DNA from: Janibacter sp. A1S7
GTDB taxonomy: Bacteria > Actinomycetota > Actinomycetes > Actinomycetales > Dermatophilaceae
Direction: 5' to 3'
Assembly: GCF_037198315.1 (NCBI RefSeq)
Contig: NZ_CP144913.1
Span: 1,364,001 to 1,428,000, forward strand
DNA: 64,000 nucleotides
Shown: positions 1-9,514 of the stretch, in pieces
Layout of the letters: each line of letters opens with the position of its first letter
Numbering within the stretch: position 1 is the stretch's first letter
Notes under the pieces: generated by a model
What the model saw: only the letters and a program-made list of their open reading frames with translations
Told to the model about the DNA's origin: nothing
The model's database searches: none
Translations under genes and position numbers: made by a program

Positions 1-1
1 C

Positions 2-1036
2 CGCGAGCACGTCGCCGGCGGCTGGGCCGACTACCGGGACGAGTCGGCCTTCGGCACGGCGATCGCCGACGACGAGCTGGCCGGACAGCCGGACCTGCTC
101 GGCGGGCTGGCGGGCAAGGACGTGCTGGTGGTCTTCGTCGAGAGCTACGGCGCAGCAGCGCTGACCGACCCCGACATCGCGAAGGGGGTCACCCCCGTCC
201 TCGACGCGGGCGAGGAGTCGTTGGGTCAGGTGGGCGTCGAGGCACGCAGCGGGTGGCTGACCTCGCCGACCGTCGGCGCCGGCTCGTGGCTGGCGCACGC
301 CACCCTGCAGTCCGGGCTGTGGGTCGACGACGACCGGCGGTACGAGCAGCTGCTGGCGGCGGACCGGCTGACGCTGACCCGGGCCTTCTCCGACGCGGGG
401 TGGCGCACGAGCTTCGTGCTGCCGGCGGTGGCGGAGCCCTGGCCGCAGGGGACGGAGTTCTACGGCTTCGACCGGTTGCACGCCGGCGACGACCTGGGCT
501 ACCGGGGACCCGAGCTCGGGTGGGGCGGCATCCCCGACCAGTACACGCTTGCGTGGGTGTGGCGCTCGCTGCTCGCCGGCACGGACGGCCCCGTCATGGC
601 CGAGATCGACCTCGTCTCCAGCCACAACCCGTGGCCGCAGCCGCCGCCCCTGCTGCCGTGGGGCGACGTCGGTGACGGGTCGACGTACACGTGCATGCCG
701 GGGTGCGCCGCGCAGGGGCCGCAGGACGTGCGCTCGCGGTACGCCGCGTCGGTCGGGTACTCGCTGGAGTCGGTGGTCTCCCTCGTCGAGGAGCACCCCG
801 ACCTCGTCGTGCTCGTCCTGGGAGACCACCAACCATGGGGGCAGGTCACCGGCGACGACCCCAGACACGACGTGCCGGTGACCCTCCTCGCCGGTGACGC
901 CGAGGTGATCGAGCGTGTCGACGGGTGGGGCTGGACCCCCGGTATGCAGCCCGCACCGGACTCGCCGGTGTGGCGGATGGACGCCTTCCGCGACCGATTC
1001 CTCGGGGCCTTCTCCCGGGGAGTGCACGAGCGATAG
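2..1036 (+). CDS. Sulfatase/LTA-synthase-like hydrolase, 3' part
   Basis: Only the last 344 residues are visible: the frame is open from base 2 and ends with TAG at 1034-1036, so the start lies upstream. VVFVESYG (fragment residues 43-50) is the metal-binding strand that opens the alkaline-phosphatase/sulfatase fold. The SPTVGAGSW stretch is the likely nucleophile region, and LGDHQPWG (273-280) carries the Asp-His metal ligands. Proteins of this type are usually membrane-anchored enzymes acting on envelope phosphate or sulfate esters. The anchor would be in the missing N-terminus, so location and substrate are inference. It converges on the acyl-CoA synthetase downstream. Confidence 0.75.
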   Translation, partial: REHVAGGWADYRDESAFGTAIADDELAGQPDLLGGLAGKDVLVVFVESYGAAALTDPDIAKGVTPVLDAGEESLGQVGVEARSGWLTSPTVGAGSWLAHATLQSGLWVDDDRRYEQLLAADRLTLTRAFSDAGWRTSFVLPAVAEPWPQGTEFYGFDRLHAGDDLGYRGPELGWGGIPDQYTLAWVWRSLLAGTDGPVMAEIDLVSSHNPWPQPPPLLPWGDVGDGSTYTCMPGCAAQGPQDVRSRYAASVGYSLESVVSLVEEHPDLVVLVLGDHQPWGQVTGDDPRHDVPVTLLAGDAEVIERVDGWGWTPGMQPAPDSPVWRMDAFRDRFLGAFSRGVHER

Positions 1037-1084
1037 GGCCAGTTACCGGCGCGACGTCATGAACGACGCCATGACGAGTTCAAC

Positions 1085-2626
1085 TCATGGCTGTTTCAGG
1101 GCCACCTTGCGGATCTTCCCCGCAGGGGTCATCGGCAGCGACTCGACTACTTCGATCCGGCTCGGGACCTTGTATGCCGCGAGAGTGCGCCGGCACAACT
1201 CAATCAACTCGGACGCATCCACGGTCTGGTCGGCGGCGGGCACGACGAATGCGAGGCCCGTCTCACCGAAGGTGTCATCCGGTGTGCCGATGACGGCGGA
1301 CATGGCGACCGAGGGGTGCGTGGCCAGGACGTTCTCGACTTCAGCGGGATAGACGTTGTAGCCACCGCGCACGTACATCTCCTTCTTTCGCGCGACGAGC
1401 ATGACGTGGCCGTCCTCGGTCATCGAGCCGACATCACCGGTACTCAGCCAGCCGTCCTCACCGAACGCGGACGCCGTTTCATCGGGCATCTCCCAGTAGC
1501 CAGCGGCGACGCAGCCGCCGCGAACCTGCAGCTCGCCGACCTCGCCCGGGGGGAGCGGCTCGTGCTCGTCATCGACGATACGGCCCTCGAAGTCCCCGAG
1601 CATCGTCCCGATCGAACGGCCGACCATCTCCACCGAATCCCCCGGGGGAGAGATCGCGCACGCGCCCGATGTCTCTGACAGTCCATAGAGGTTCGCCATG
1701 CGCGCGTTGTCGAACGTTGACGTCACCTGCTCGGCCAGCGCGGGCTCAAGATTGGAGCCTCCCACCACACAGAGACGGATGCCGTCGGCCCCCTCGGGAG
1801 CTCCCGAGGCGAGGACCATCCTGAACATCGTCGGGACGCCGACGAACATCGAAATCGGCGTCTCCTGCATGGCACGCCGGACCAGGTCGGGGTGGAACCG
1901 AGGCAGGAGGGAGAAACCTCCGCCGGCGACCAACGACGAGGTGAGGGTGCAGGTGAGTCCGCCCACGTGGTTGAAGGGAAGCACCCCGAGGATCACATCC
2001 GAGGGCGTTTGCTCGAGCCGCTCAACCTGCGCTGCGGCGGAGGCGAGCAGGCTGGCCTGGGTGAGCGTGGCGCCCTTGGGCACCCCGGTCGTGCCGGATG
2101 TGTAGAGGATGATGGCCGGGTCCGATGCCCTGACCTGCGCTTCGGCCTCCGGCAGGCCGACGTGTGTCGGATCGGTTGTGATCAGCGACTGCCACCCCAC
2201 CTCATCCCCGCCGAGGAAGATGACCTCCTCGACGGTCGGGATCTCGGGGCGCAGAGCATCCATGAATGCAGTGAACTGGAAGTCGCCGTCTTCGGCGTCG
2301 CACACCAGCAGTCGGGCCCCGGAGTGTCCGAGCATGTAGGTGAACTCACGCTCCCGGTACGCCACATTCAGGGTGACCAGCACAGCGCCGATCTTCGCCG
2401 TGGCCAGGTAGAGGAGCAACCACTTCGGTGAGTTCGTTGCGGCGATGGCGACCCGGTCGCCACGGGTGATGCCCCACGCCAGAAGTCCGGCCGCCACCTG
2501 ATCGGACTGGTGGTCTGCCCCCACGTAGGTGAGCGTCTCACCCTCGAAGTACACGAAGACAGCATCGGGAGTTGACGCAGCGCGCTGGCGCAGAACGGCA
2601 GGAATGGTGGGGGCAGCCTCGGACAT
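1085..2626 (-). CDS. Acyl-CoA synthetase (AMP-binding, FadD-like)
   Basis: A 513-aa member of the ANL adenylating superfamily. The AMP-binding P-loop YTSGTTGVPKG lies at residues 175-185, a YGLSETSG motif follows in the core, and TPAGKIRK with the catalytic Lys (about K504) closes the C-terminal domain, so both domains are complete. It would activate a carboxylic acid with ATP and load it on CoA. Acid chain length cannot be read from sequence. The ATG at 2626 follows AAAGGA at 5-nt spacing. A CoA-transferase on the same strand starts about 130 bp upstream of it in transcription order, consistent with an organic-acid module. Confidence 0.85.
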   Translation of the reverse strand: MSEAAPTIPAVLRQRAASTPDAVFVYFEGETLTYVGADHQSDQVAAGLLAWGITRGDRVAIAATNSPKWLLLYLATAKIGAVLVTLNVAYREREFTYMLGHSGARLLVCDAEDGDFQFTAFMDALRPEIPTVEEVIFLGGDEVGWQSLITTDPTHVGLPEAEAQVRASDPAIILYTSGTTGVPKGATLTQASLLASAAAQVERLEQTPSDVILGVLPFNHVGGLTCTLTSSLVAGGGFSLLPRFHPDLVRRAMQETPISMFVGVPTMFRMVLASGAPEGADGIRLCVVGGSNLEPALAEQVTSTFDNARMANLYGLSETSGACAISPPGDSVEMVGRSIGTMLGDFEGRIVDDEHEPLPPGEVGELQVRGGCVAAGYWEMPDETASAFGEDGWLSTGDVGSMTEDGHVMLVARKKEMYVRGGYNVYPAEVENVLATHPSVAMSAVIGTPDDTFGETGLAFVVPAADQTVDASELIELCRRTLAAYKVPSRIEVVESLPMTPAGKIRKVALKQP

Positions 2627-2757
2627 GGACTTCCTTTGCTCGTGGTGCCGGGAAAACTATGCCGTGGGCGATGAGGGGTCAACAGGTGTCCACCGTCGAG
2701 GCCGGACCCCACGACGATCTGCTCCACCCAGCGCCGTGCCGGGAGACCCGGCCCGTG

Positions 2758-4263
2758 TCACATGCTGCCGGTCTCCAGCAACCGCTGGTGCCAGCTGAGG
2801 GCCTCGTCGAGCAGGTGCGGCGTGTGCACCGCCTGCGGGCGGGCCGCCTGCGCCCGCTCGAAGTAGTCGAGCAGCGCGGGGCGGAAGGACGGGTCGGCGC
2901 AGTTGGTGATGATCCGCAGCGCCCGGGCGCGCGGCGAGAGGCCGCGCAGGTCGGCCAGACCGTGCTCGCTGACGATGATCTGCACGTCGTGCTCGGTGTG
3001 GTCGACGTGGCTGACCATGGGCACGAAGGCCGAGACCGCGCCCCCCTTCGCCGTGGAGGGGGTGAGGAAGAAGTTGAGGAAGGCGTTGCGGGTGAAGTCG
3101 CCGCTGCCGCCGATACCGTTCATGATCGCGCTACCGGCGATGTGGGTGGAGTTGACGTTGCCGTAGATGTCGGCCTCGATCATGCCGTTCATCGCGATCA
3201 CGCCGAGGCGCCGCACGAGCTCGGGGTGGTTGGAGATCTCCTCGCTGCGCAGGAGGATCCGGCCCTTGTAGCTGCTGATGTTGTCGCGGAAGCGCTCCAC
3301 GCCGACGTCGGAGAGCCCGAACGAGGTGGCGGACACGGCGCGCACCGTCCCGCTGTCGAGCAAATCGAGCAGGCCGTCCTGGAGGACCTCGGTGAAGGCC
3401 ACGAGATCGGTGAAGTCGCTGCCGTCCAGGCCCGCGAGGACGGCATTGGCCACATTGCCGACACCCGACTGCAGCGGCAGCAGCGACGGGGGGATCCGCC
3501 CGGCGGCGACCTCGGCGCTCAGGAAGTCCAGGACGTGGCCGGCGATGGCGTGCGAGGTGGCGTCGGGAGGGCTGAAGGGCGAGTTGCGGTCCGGTCGGTC
3601 CGTCTCGACCACGGCCACCACCTTGGCCGGGTCGACGCGCAGGTACGGGTCACCGATCCGCTCCATCGGGTCGGTGAGCTGGATGGGGCGACGGCCGGGC
3701 GGCAGGGCCGCGCCGTAGTACACGTCGTGGAACCCCTCGAACTCCCGTGGCTGCCAGTGGTTGACCTCCAGGACCACCCGGTCGGCCTGCTCGAGCCAGG
3801 TCTTGTTGTTGCCCACGGAGCTGCCCGGGACGAGCAGCCCGTTGGGCAGGATGGCGGCGACTTCGACGACCGCGACGTCGAGGTTGCCGTAGAAGCCGAA
3901 CCACATGTGCTGCGCGGAGTGGCTGAGGTGGGCGTCGACGTAGTCGACCTCGCCGCGGTTGATCAGATCGCGCATCGTCGGGTCGGAGTTGTACGGCAGC
4001 CGACTCGAGACGCCCCCGGCCTCGGCCAGCACACCGTCGGCGTCGGGCGCGGTCGAGGCCCCGGTCCACAGGCCGATGCGGAAGTCCTCGCCGCGGCTGT
4101 GCGCGGCGACGATCCGGTCGTGCAGGGCCGTCGGGATCGCCTTGGGGTAGCCCGCGCCGGTGAAGCCACTCATCCCGACGTTGTCGCCGGGCCCGATCTG
4201 CTCGACCGCCACCTCGGCGGTGGTGACACGCGTGGTCAGGACCGGGCAGGTGATGCGGCTCAT
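2758..4263 (-). CDS. Acetyl-CoA hydrolase / succinyl-CoA:acetate CoA-transferase family
   Basis: A 501-aa protein, full length for the Cat1/AarC class I CoA-transferases that move CoA between succinyl-CoA and acetate or propionate. FTEVLQDG contains the Glu (about residue 292) that forms the glutamyl-CoA intermediate. A glycine-rich GIGGSGDFTRNAF segment and ISEH-like SEHGLADLRG near the C-terminus are family hallmarks. The start at 4263 has no convincing Shine-Dalgarno sequence. Substrate pair is inferred; hydrolase activity is the alternative annotation. Confidence 0.85.
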   Translation of the reverse strand: MSRITCPVLTTRVTTAEVAVEQIGPGDNVGMSGFTGAGYPKAIPTALHDRIVAAHSRGEDFRIGLWTGASTAPDADGVLAEAGGVSSRLPYNSDPTMRDLINRGEVDYVDAHLSHSAQHMWFGFYGNLDVAVVEVAAILPNGLLVPGSSVGNNKTWLEQADRVVLEVNHWQPREFEGFHDVYYGAALPPGRRPIQLTDPMERIGDPYLRVDPAKVVAVVETDRPDRNSPFSPPDATSHAIAGHVLDFLSAEVAAGRIPPSLLPLQSGVGNVANAVLAGLDGSDFTDLVAFTEVLQDGLLDLLDSGTVRAVSATSFGLSDVGVERFRDNISSYKGRILLRSEEISNHPELVRRLGVIAMNGMIEADIYGNVNSTHIAGSAIMNGIGGSGDFTRNAFLNFFLTPSTAKGGAVSAFVPMVSHVDHTEHDVQIIVSEHGLADLRGLSPRARALRIITNCADPSFRPALLDYFERAQAARPQAVHTPHLLDEALSWHQRLLETGSM

Positions 4264-4323
4264 GCGGGCATCGTGTCAGCACCGTGCCGACGGCGAAGGG
4301 GGAGGTCCGCCCGCGTGCCGACC

Positions 4324-5100
4324 TCAGGACCCCGCCGGCCAGTCGTCGGCCACCGGCACGCCGCCCTCGACGACCGGCTCGTCGGCGGGCGCCTCGTCCG
4401 CCCAGGAGTCCTGCGGCCGGTACCCGAGCTCGAGGAGGCTGTTGGTCATCGACCAGCGGCGGTTGGGGTTGTCGGAGATGGCGTAGTAGATGCCGAAGTC
4501 GACGTCGGTCTCGATGGCGCGGCGCACGATCCGAGCCGCGTCCGCCTCGCTGAGCCACATCGCGTGCAGCACGTCGGCGTCCTTGGTCGTGGGGTCGCCG
4601 GCGACCCAGCCGATACGCAGCGCGATGACGGACAGCCCGTACTCGTCGTGGTAGAAGCGGCACAGGGTCTCACCGAAGGCCTTGGAGACACCGTAGAAGG
4701 AGTCCGGGCGCGGGGGAGTGTCCGGGTAGACCGGCCACTGCTCGTAGCGGTCGTACATGCCCATCACGTGGTTGGACGAGGCGTAGACGACCCGTCGTAC
4801 GCCCGCGTCACGCGCCGCCTCCAGCACGTTGCGGGTGCCGATGATGTTCGCGTCGAGCACCGCCTCCCACGACGCCTCCGGGGACGCGGCTCCGGCCAGG
4901 TGGACGACCGTGTCGATTCCGTCCATCAGGCCGCGCACGGCGTCGTAGTCGGCGAGGTCCGCGCCGAGAACCACGGGGTCCGCGTCCGGTTGCGCGGTCA
5001 GGTCGTGGCCGGTGATGGCGTACTCGTGCGTCAGGCGCTGCGTGAGAACCGATCCCACGCCGCCCGTCGAACCGGTGATGAGGATGCGTCGGGTGCTCAT
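4324..5100 (-). CDS. NAD(P)-dependent epimerase/dehydratase, uronate-dehydrogenase-like
   Basis: A 258-aa extended SDR. The N-terminal Rossmann motif is GSTGGVG, the active site is YGVSK, and the SSNHVMGMY segment resembles uronate dehydrogenases, which oxidise glucuronate or galacturonate with NAD. Ser-Tyr-Lys catalytic residues are present. The ATG at 5100 starts MSTRRILIT. A GTG at 5109, only 4 nt from an AGGAG, would add three residues and is a real alternative. No other uronate genes are nearby, so substrate assignment is tentative. Confidence 0.75.
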   Translation of the reverse strand: MSTRRILITGSTGGVGSVLTQRLTHEYAITGHDLTAQPDADPVVLGADLADYDAVRGLMDGIDTVVHLAGAASPEASWEAVLDANIIGTRNVLEAARDAGVRRVVYASSNHVMGMYDRYEQWPVYPDTPPRPDSFYGVSKAFGETLCRFYHDEYGLSVIALRIGWVAGDPTTKDADVLHAMWLSEADAARIVRRAIETDVDFGIYYAISDNPNRRWSMTNSLLELGYRPQDSWADEAPADEPVVEGGVPVADDWPAGS

Positions 5101-5170
5101 GCCACCCACTCTGCTCCTGCAGGCCGCACCCGCGGAAGGGGACCCCGTCGTCCCGCACCGGGGTCGGACC

Positions 5171-6256
5171 TCAGTCCTCCTCGTCGAGATCGATCACCCG
5201 GACGGCGTCCGCGATGTCGGGGTGGTCGCCGGTGCCCAGTGGCCGCAGCTCACGGGCGACCCCGTGCTGCTCGAGGACGTACTCGGTGGAGGCATCGGTG
5301 AGCACCTGCAGCGCGTCGGCCTCCGCCCAGCGCACGCCCTCGAGGGTCTCCCGGGTGAACCGGGCCGCCATGAGTGCCTCCGGCTCCCGGTCCCCGTACG
5401 CGTCGGCGGCGGTCCTGCGGACGGCGACCACGCTCGCCTCCCGGATCGAGGGAGCCGTGGCCAGGACCTCCTTGGCCGTGACGACGACGTACCCGGCGAC
5501 CATGAGGGAGTAGAGGGCATTCCACTGCGTCTTCGTCGCCGTGCGCAGCGAGAGGTTGCCGGCGTCGGTGGTGCCGGGGATCCGCTCGGGGAGCGTCTCG
5601 GCGTCGGGCACCCGGACGACCACGGACGCGATGTCCCCCTCGACCCCCACCGGTGCCGACTCGGCGTCGTTGTCCTCGAGCGCCCGGGCCAGAGCCGGGA
5701 GCACGGCGTCCGGGTCGTTGTCCAGCAACCGGCACCAGTGGGCGTCCAGGAGCTGCTGGTCCTCCTCCAGCCGGACGTCCGCCGACCGCACCAGCGCCGC
5801 GTGCTCGGCGATCGCTGCGGCCCGGGCGCGAGTGCGGGCCGCTCGACGCGTGCGGACGGCGAAGAAGCAGTGCTCGGAGGCTGCTGCCCTCTGCCGACGC
5901 CTGATCAGGTCGTGCAGCGGCAGGACCTCCCATCGCTCGGCCAGGGGAGGCTGGGCCGGAGGGAAGCGCGGACGGTGCAGCTGCAGGATGGCGTCGATGG
6001 CCGCGGCGATCTGCTCCGCTCGCTCGGCCTTGGTCGCCGCCGCGAGGGACCGGCTGCGCTGCCCCGTCGAGCCGCGTCGCCGCGACCGCGACCCGTGCAG
6101 ACCGTGGTAGTGGCTGACCGGCCCGGCACCGGTGGAGACCCCGGGCCCACCCGCACCGACGTGCAGGCGCGCCGCCCGCGGCCCGATGCTGGTGCGCACC
6201 CCACGGCCGGTCAGGCGCACCCGGACCCCGGGTGCGACCCTGAAGTAGAAGCCCAT
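5171..6256 (-). CDS. DUF4236 domain protein
   Basis: A 361-aa protein. The first 50 residues (MGFYFRVAPGVRVRL and a following glycine-rich stretch) match the DUF4236 pattern that opens with MGFYFRK; this fixes the ATG at 6256 although the frame is open further upstream. The rest is charged and Arg/Ala-rich, with a likely helical middle (about residues 60-180) and no transmembrane segment or catalytic motif I recognise. Function unknown; DUF4236 commonly sits at the N-terminus of proteins with variable tails. Confidence 0.65.
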   Translation of the reverse strand: MGFYFRVAPGVRVRLTGRGVRTSIGPRAARLHVGAGGPGVSTGAGPVSHYHGLHGSRSRRRGSTGQRSRSLAAATKAERAEQIAAAIDAILQLHRPRFPPAQPPLAERWEVLPLHDLIRRRQRAAASEHCFFAVRTRRAARTRARAAAIAEHAALVRSADVRLEEDQQLLDAHWCRLLDNDPDAVLPALARALEDNDAESAPVGVEGDIASVVVRVPDAETLPERIPGTTDAGNLSLRTATKTQWNALYSLMVAGYVVVTAKEVLATAPSIREASVVAVRRTAADAYGDREPEALMAARFTRETLEGVRWAEADALQVLTDASTEYVLEQHGVARELRPLGTGDHPDIADAVRVIDLDEED

Positions 6257-6368
6257 GACGGCACCGTACGTCCGGGGGCCGGCGGCGTTGTGCGCACCCG
6301 GCCCACGGTATCTCGTCGGCCGGGCGTGCATGTCGACGTCAGGCGGCGCGAAGGGGGCGACCCCCGTC

Positions 6369-7592
6369 TCAGTCGACCGGGGGAGGTGCCTCGCCCCGGT
6401 CGAGCAGGATGTCGACGACGTGCTCGGCGATCGCCAGCGAGGACGTGGCCGCCGGCGAGGGGGCGTTGCGCAGGGCGAGGATCGGACCACGACGGGTGAT
6501 GCGGAAGTCGTCGACGAGGGAGCCGTCGACCCCCAGGGCCTGCGCACGTACGCCGCGCGGCCCCGGGACCACGTCGTCGGTGGTCAGCTCGGGCACGTAG
6601 CGGCGGGCCGCGTCGACGAAGCGCTGCGTGCTCAGCGAACCCAGCATCTCCAGCACCCCGGTGCGCCAGTGCCGGACCGCGAAGCGCCGGAAACCGGGCC
6701 AGGTGACGACGTCGCGCAGGTCGGTCGCGGAGGCACGGGACCAGCCGTACCCCTCACGGGCCAGGGCCAGGACGGCGTTCGGCCCGACCATCACCTCCCC
6801 GTCGACGCGGGGTGTCAGGTGCACGCCGAGGAAGGGATAGCGCGGATCGGGGACCGGGTAGACCAGACCACGCACGAGGTCACGTCGCTGCGGCCGCAGC
6901 AGGTGGTACTCGCCGCGGAAGGGGACGATGCGCGGGTCGTCCCCGCCCCCGGCCAGTGCCGCGACCCGGTCGGCCTGCAGCCCGGCGCAGAGCACGACCT
7001 GCTCGGCGCGCACCTGCTGCCCCTCGGCTCCGGTCAGCACGGTCCGGTCACCATCCGGACGGATACCGGTGACCTCGACGGAGGTGCGCACGATCCCGCC
7101 CGCCGCGGTGATCTCCTGCGCCATCGCACGGGTGACCGCGGCGTAGTCGACGATCGCGGTGTGCGGGGAGTGCAGCGCAGCCACGCCGGTGACGTGTGGT
7201 TCGATCTCGCGCAGCTCGTCCGGACCGATCTCACGCACGCCCGGCACGCCGTTGGCGCGCGCCCGGTCGGTGATGTCGGACAGTCGGCCCCGCTCGGTCT
7301 CGTCGAGTGCCACGACGACCTTGCCGCACTCGTCGTAGGCCAGCGAGTGCTCGGTGCAGAACTCCTGCAGCAACCGGACCCCCCGGCGGCACAGCCGTGC
7401 CTTCAACGAACCCGGCTCGTAGTACAGGCCGGCGTGCACCACGCCGCTGTTGTGACCGGTCTGGTGGGCGGCCAGGGCCGGCTCCTTCTCGAGCACGGTG
7501 ACCTCGGCGCCCGGCTGCAGCTGCAGGATCCGGCGGGCGATGGCCACGCCGAGGATCCCTCCACCGACGACCGCGTAGCTGGTGGGACTCAT
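6369..7592 (-). CDS. lhgO: L-2-hydroxyglutarate oxidase
   Basis: A 407-aa FAD-dependent oxidoreductase of the DAO family. The N-terminal dinucleotide motif is VGGGILGVAIARR, followed by HNSGVVHAGLYYEPGS, the diagnostic block of LhgO/L2HGDH. It oxidises L-2-hydroxyglutarate to 2-oxoglutarate, passing electrons to quinone or oxygen. The ATG at 7592 overlaps the tetR stop as ATGA, so the two genes are translationally coupled. With gcdH transcribed divergently, the module points to glutarate/lysine catabolism. No csiD-type glutarate hydroxylase is in the window. Confidence 0.85.
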   Translation of the reverse strand: MSPTSYAVVGGGILGVAIARRILQLQPGAEVTVLEKEPALAAHQTGHNSGVVHAGLYYEPGSLKARLCRRGVRLLQEFCTEHSLAYDECGKVVVALDETERGRLSDITDRARANGVPGVREIGPDELREIEPHVTGVAALHSPHTAIVDYAAVTRAMAQEITAAGGIVRTSVEVTGIRPDGDRTVLTGAEGQQVRAEQVVLCAGLQADRVAALAGGGDDPRIVPFRGEYHLLRPQRRDLVRGLVYPVPDPRYPFLGVHLTPRVDGEVMVGPNAVLALAREGYGWSRASATDLRDVVTWPGFRRFAVRHWRTGVLEMLGSLSTQRFVDAARRYVPELTTDDVVPGPRGVRAQALGVDGSLVDDFRITRRGPILALRNAPSPAATSSLAIAEHVVDILLDRGEAPPPVD

Positions 7593-8239
7593 GCCCGCTC
7601 CCGGTTGAGGTCGCCGACCAGATCGACGTAGCGCGCGGCCAGCCCGTCCAGCAGGCAGGCCAGGCCGAGCTCGAAGCTCTCCGCGTCGATCTCCTCGGCG
7701 AGCTCGGGCAGTCGGTGCGCCTGCGCCAGCGCCGGGTAACGCTCGAGGTAGACCGTGGCGTCGTCGGCGAAACCACTGGCGAAGGGGGTCGACGCCGCCC
7801 CGACGACGAGGTACTTCACCGAGCCGGCGATCTCGGTCGCGTAGCGGGCCGGCCAGCCGGCCGACAACAGCCCGGCGTGCACCCGCTCCGACATGGCGAG
7901 GAAGTCCTCGCGCCGGCCGGCGCCCGAGGCGACGAGCGGCACGGCATTGGGGTGGGCCGCCAACGACGCGCGGTACGAGCGGGCCCAGGTCTCCACCCCC
8001 CTTCGCCACCGGCCGTCGACGAAGCCGCTCGTGTCGACCTGCCGGGTGAGCAGGTTGGCGACCGCGTCGAGCACCTCGTCGCGGTTGGCGTAGTGGCTGT
8101 AGAGGGAGGGAGCCTGCACACCGAGGGCACGCGCGAGCCCGCGCATGGAGAACTGGGCGAGGCCCTGGTCGTCGATGAGCTGCAGGGCGGCGTCGCGGAT
8201 GCGTTCGCGACTCAGGAGCGGGGTGGTGGGACGAACCAC
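7589..8239 (-). CDS. TetR-family repressor of the lhgO/gcdH region
   Basis: A 216-aa regulator with a canonical N-terminal helix-turn-helix (about residues 10-55; MRGLARALGV and SLYSHYANRDE form the recognition region) and a TetR_C_1-like ligand domain. It starts with GTG at 8239. It is followed by lhgO with an ATGA overlap and faces gcdH across an intergenic region with two AACCTAAC-containing sites. The likely job, inferred from context, is to repress both directions until a dicarboxylate or its CoA ester binds. Confidence 0.85.
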   Translation of the reverse strand: MVRPTTPLLSRERIRDAALQLIDDQGLAQFSMRGLARALGVQAPSLYSHYANRDEVLDAVANLLTRQVDTSGFVDGRWRRGVETWARSYRASLAAHPNAVPLVASGAGRREDFLAMSERVHAGLLSAGWPARYATEIAGSVKYLVVGAASTPFASGFADDATVYLERYPALAQAHRLPELAEEIDAESFELGLACLLDGLAARYVDLVGDLNRERA

Positions 8240-8261
8240 GGAGTGGGCCTTTCGCCATCGG

Positions 8262-8310
8262 AACCTAACGGTATAAGGTTACCGCACAGCACAAACCTAA
8301 CACCGTTTGG
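8262..8310. promoter_or_regulatory. Candidate TetR operators between tetR and gcdH
   Basis: Two related sites: AACCTAACGGTATAAGGTT at 8262-8280 (arms AACCT/AGGTT) and AAACCTAACACCGTTTGG at 8293-8310. Both contain AACCTAAC. The first overlaps TATAAG (8272-8277), a plausible -10 for gcdH, so binding there would block transcription. Confidence 0.6.
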
Positions 8311-8326
8311 ACACCTGGAGATGACG

Positions 8327-9514
8327 ATGAGCGCACCGCAGACCACTGCCTCCCTGTTCGGGATCGACACCCTGCTGTCGGAGGAGGAGCGCGACATGCA
8401 GGCGACCGTGGCCCGCTACTGCACCGACCGACTTCGGCCGAACCTCGCCGACTGGTACGAGGCGGGGGACCTGCCTGCACGGGAGTTGGCCACGGAGCTC
8501 GGTGACCTCGGCGTGCTCGGGATGCACCTGGAGGGCTACGGTTGCGCCGGCACGAGTGCCACGGCGTACGGCCTGGCGTGCCTGGAGCTGGAGGCTGCGG
8601 ACTCGGGTCTGCGCAGCCTGGTGTCGGTGCAGGGGTCGCTGGCGATGTTTGCCATCCACCGCTGGGGGAGCGAGGAGCACAAGCAGGAATGGCTGCCGCG
8701 GATGGCCGCGGGCGAGGCCATCGGGTGCTTCGGCCTGACCGAGCCGGACTTCGGCTCCGACCCCGGTGGCATGCGCACCCGGGCCCGCCGGGACGGGGAC
8801 GACTGGGTCCTGGACGGCACGAAGATGTGGATCACCAACTCACCGATCGCCGACGTCGCCGTGGTGTGGGCCAACACCGACGAGGACGAGGGCTCTCGCG
8901 GCATCCGCGGGTTCGTCGTCCCGACCGACACCCCCGGCTTCTCCGCTCCCGAGATCACCAAGAAGCTCTCCCTGCGCGCCTCGGTCACCGGTGAGATCGT
9001 GCTGCAGGGCGTCCGGCTGCCCGCCTCGGCGATGCTGCCCGAGGCGGCCGGGCTCTCCGGGCCGCTGTCCTGTCTCAACGAGGCCCGCTTCGGGATCATC
9101 TTCGGTGCGGTCGGGGCGGCGCGTGACTGCCTCGAGGTGGCCCTGTCCTACGTCGGTGACCGCGAGATCTTCGGCAAGCCCCTGGCGGCCTACCAGCTCA
9201 CCCAGGCGAAGCTCGCCGACATGAGCCTCGAGCTCGGCAAGGCCATGCTGCTGGCAATCCAGCTCGGCCGGATCAAGGATGCCGGCACGATCCGCCCCGA
9301 GCAGATCAGCCTCGGCAAGCTGAACAACGTGCGCGAGGCCATCGCCATCGCGCGCGAGTGCCGAACCCTGCTCGGCGCCAACGGGATCACCCTCGAGTAC
9401 CCCGTCCTGCGCCACGCCAACAACCTCGAGTCCGTCCTGACCTACGAGGGCACCTCCGAGGTGCACCAGCTGACGATCGGCAAGGCCCTGACCGGGGTGG
9501 CGGCCTTCCGCTGA
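8327..9514 (+). CDS. gcdH: Glutaryl-CoA dehydrogenase
   Basis: A 395-aa acyl-CoA dehydrogenase. The blocks SLVSVQGSL, GCFGLTEPDFGSDP and GTKMWITNSP are those of glutaryl-CoA dehydrogenase rather than fatty-acyl enzymes, and YEGTSEVH carries the catalytic-base Glu (about residue 374). It oxidatively decarboxylates glutaryl-CoA to crotonyl-CoA, feeding electrons to ETF. The ATG at 8327 is preferred because GGAG lies 6 nt upstream; an ATG at 8321 abuts that GGAG. It is divergent from tetR-lhgO, and together they look like the end of lysine/glutarate degradation. Confidence 0.87.
   Translation: MSAPQTTASLFGIDTLLSEEERDMQATVARYCTDRLRPNLADWYEAGDLPARELATELGDLGVLGMHLEGYGCAGTSATAYGLACLELEAADSGLRSLVSVQGSLAMFAIHRWGSEEHKQEWLPRMAAGEAIGCFGLTEPDFGSDPGGMRTRARRDGDDWVLDGTKMWITNSPIADVAVVWANTDEDEGSRGIRGFVVPTDTPGFSAPEITKKLSLRASVTGEIVLQGVRLPASAMLPEAAGLSGPLSCLNEARFGIIFGAVGAARDCLEVALSYVGDREIFGKPLAAYQLTQAKLADMSLELGKAMLLAIQLGRIKDAGTIRPEQISLGKLNNVREAIAIARECRTLLGANGITLEYPVLRHANNLESVLTYEGTSEVHQLTIGKALTGVAAFR

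Noticed and set aside
1055..1076. CGTCATG/CATGACG hairpin between the first two convergent genes
   Set aside because: Only 7 bp with no T-run; too weak to call a terminator.
2572..5301. A 909-codon open frame on the plus strand
   Set aside because: It lies opposite the CoA-transferase and SDR genes, has no domain, and is explained by the G+C bias of third positions that keeps antisense frames open.
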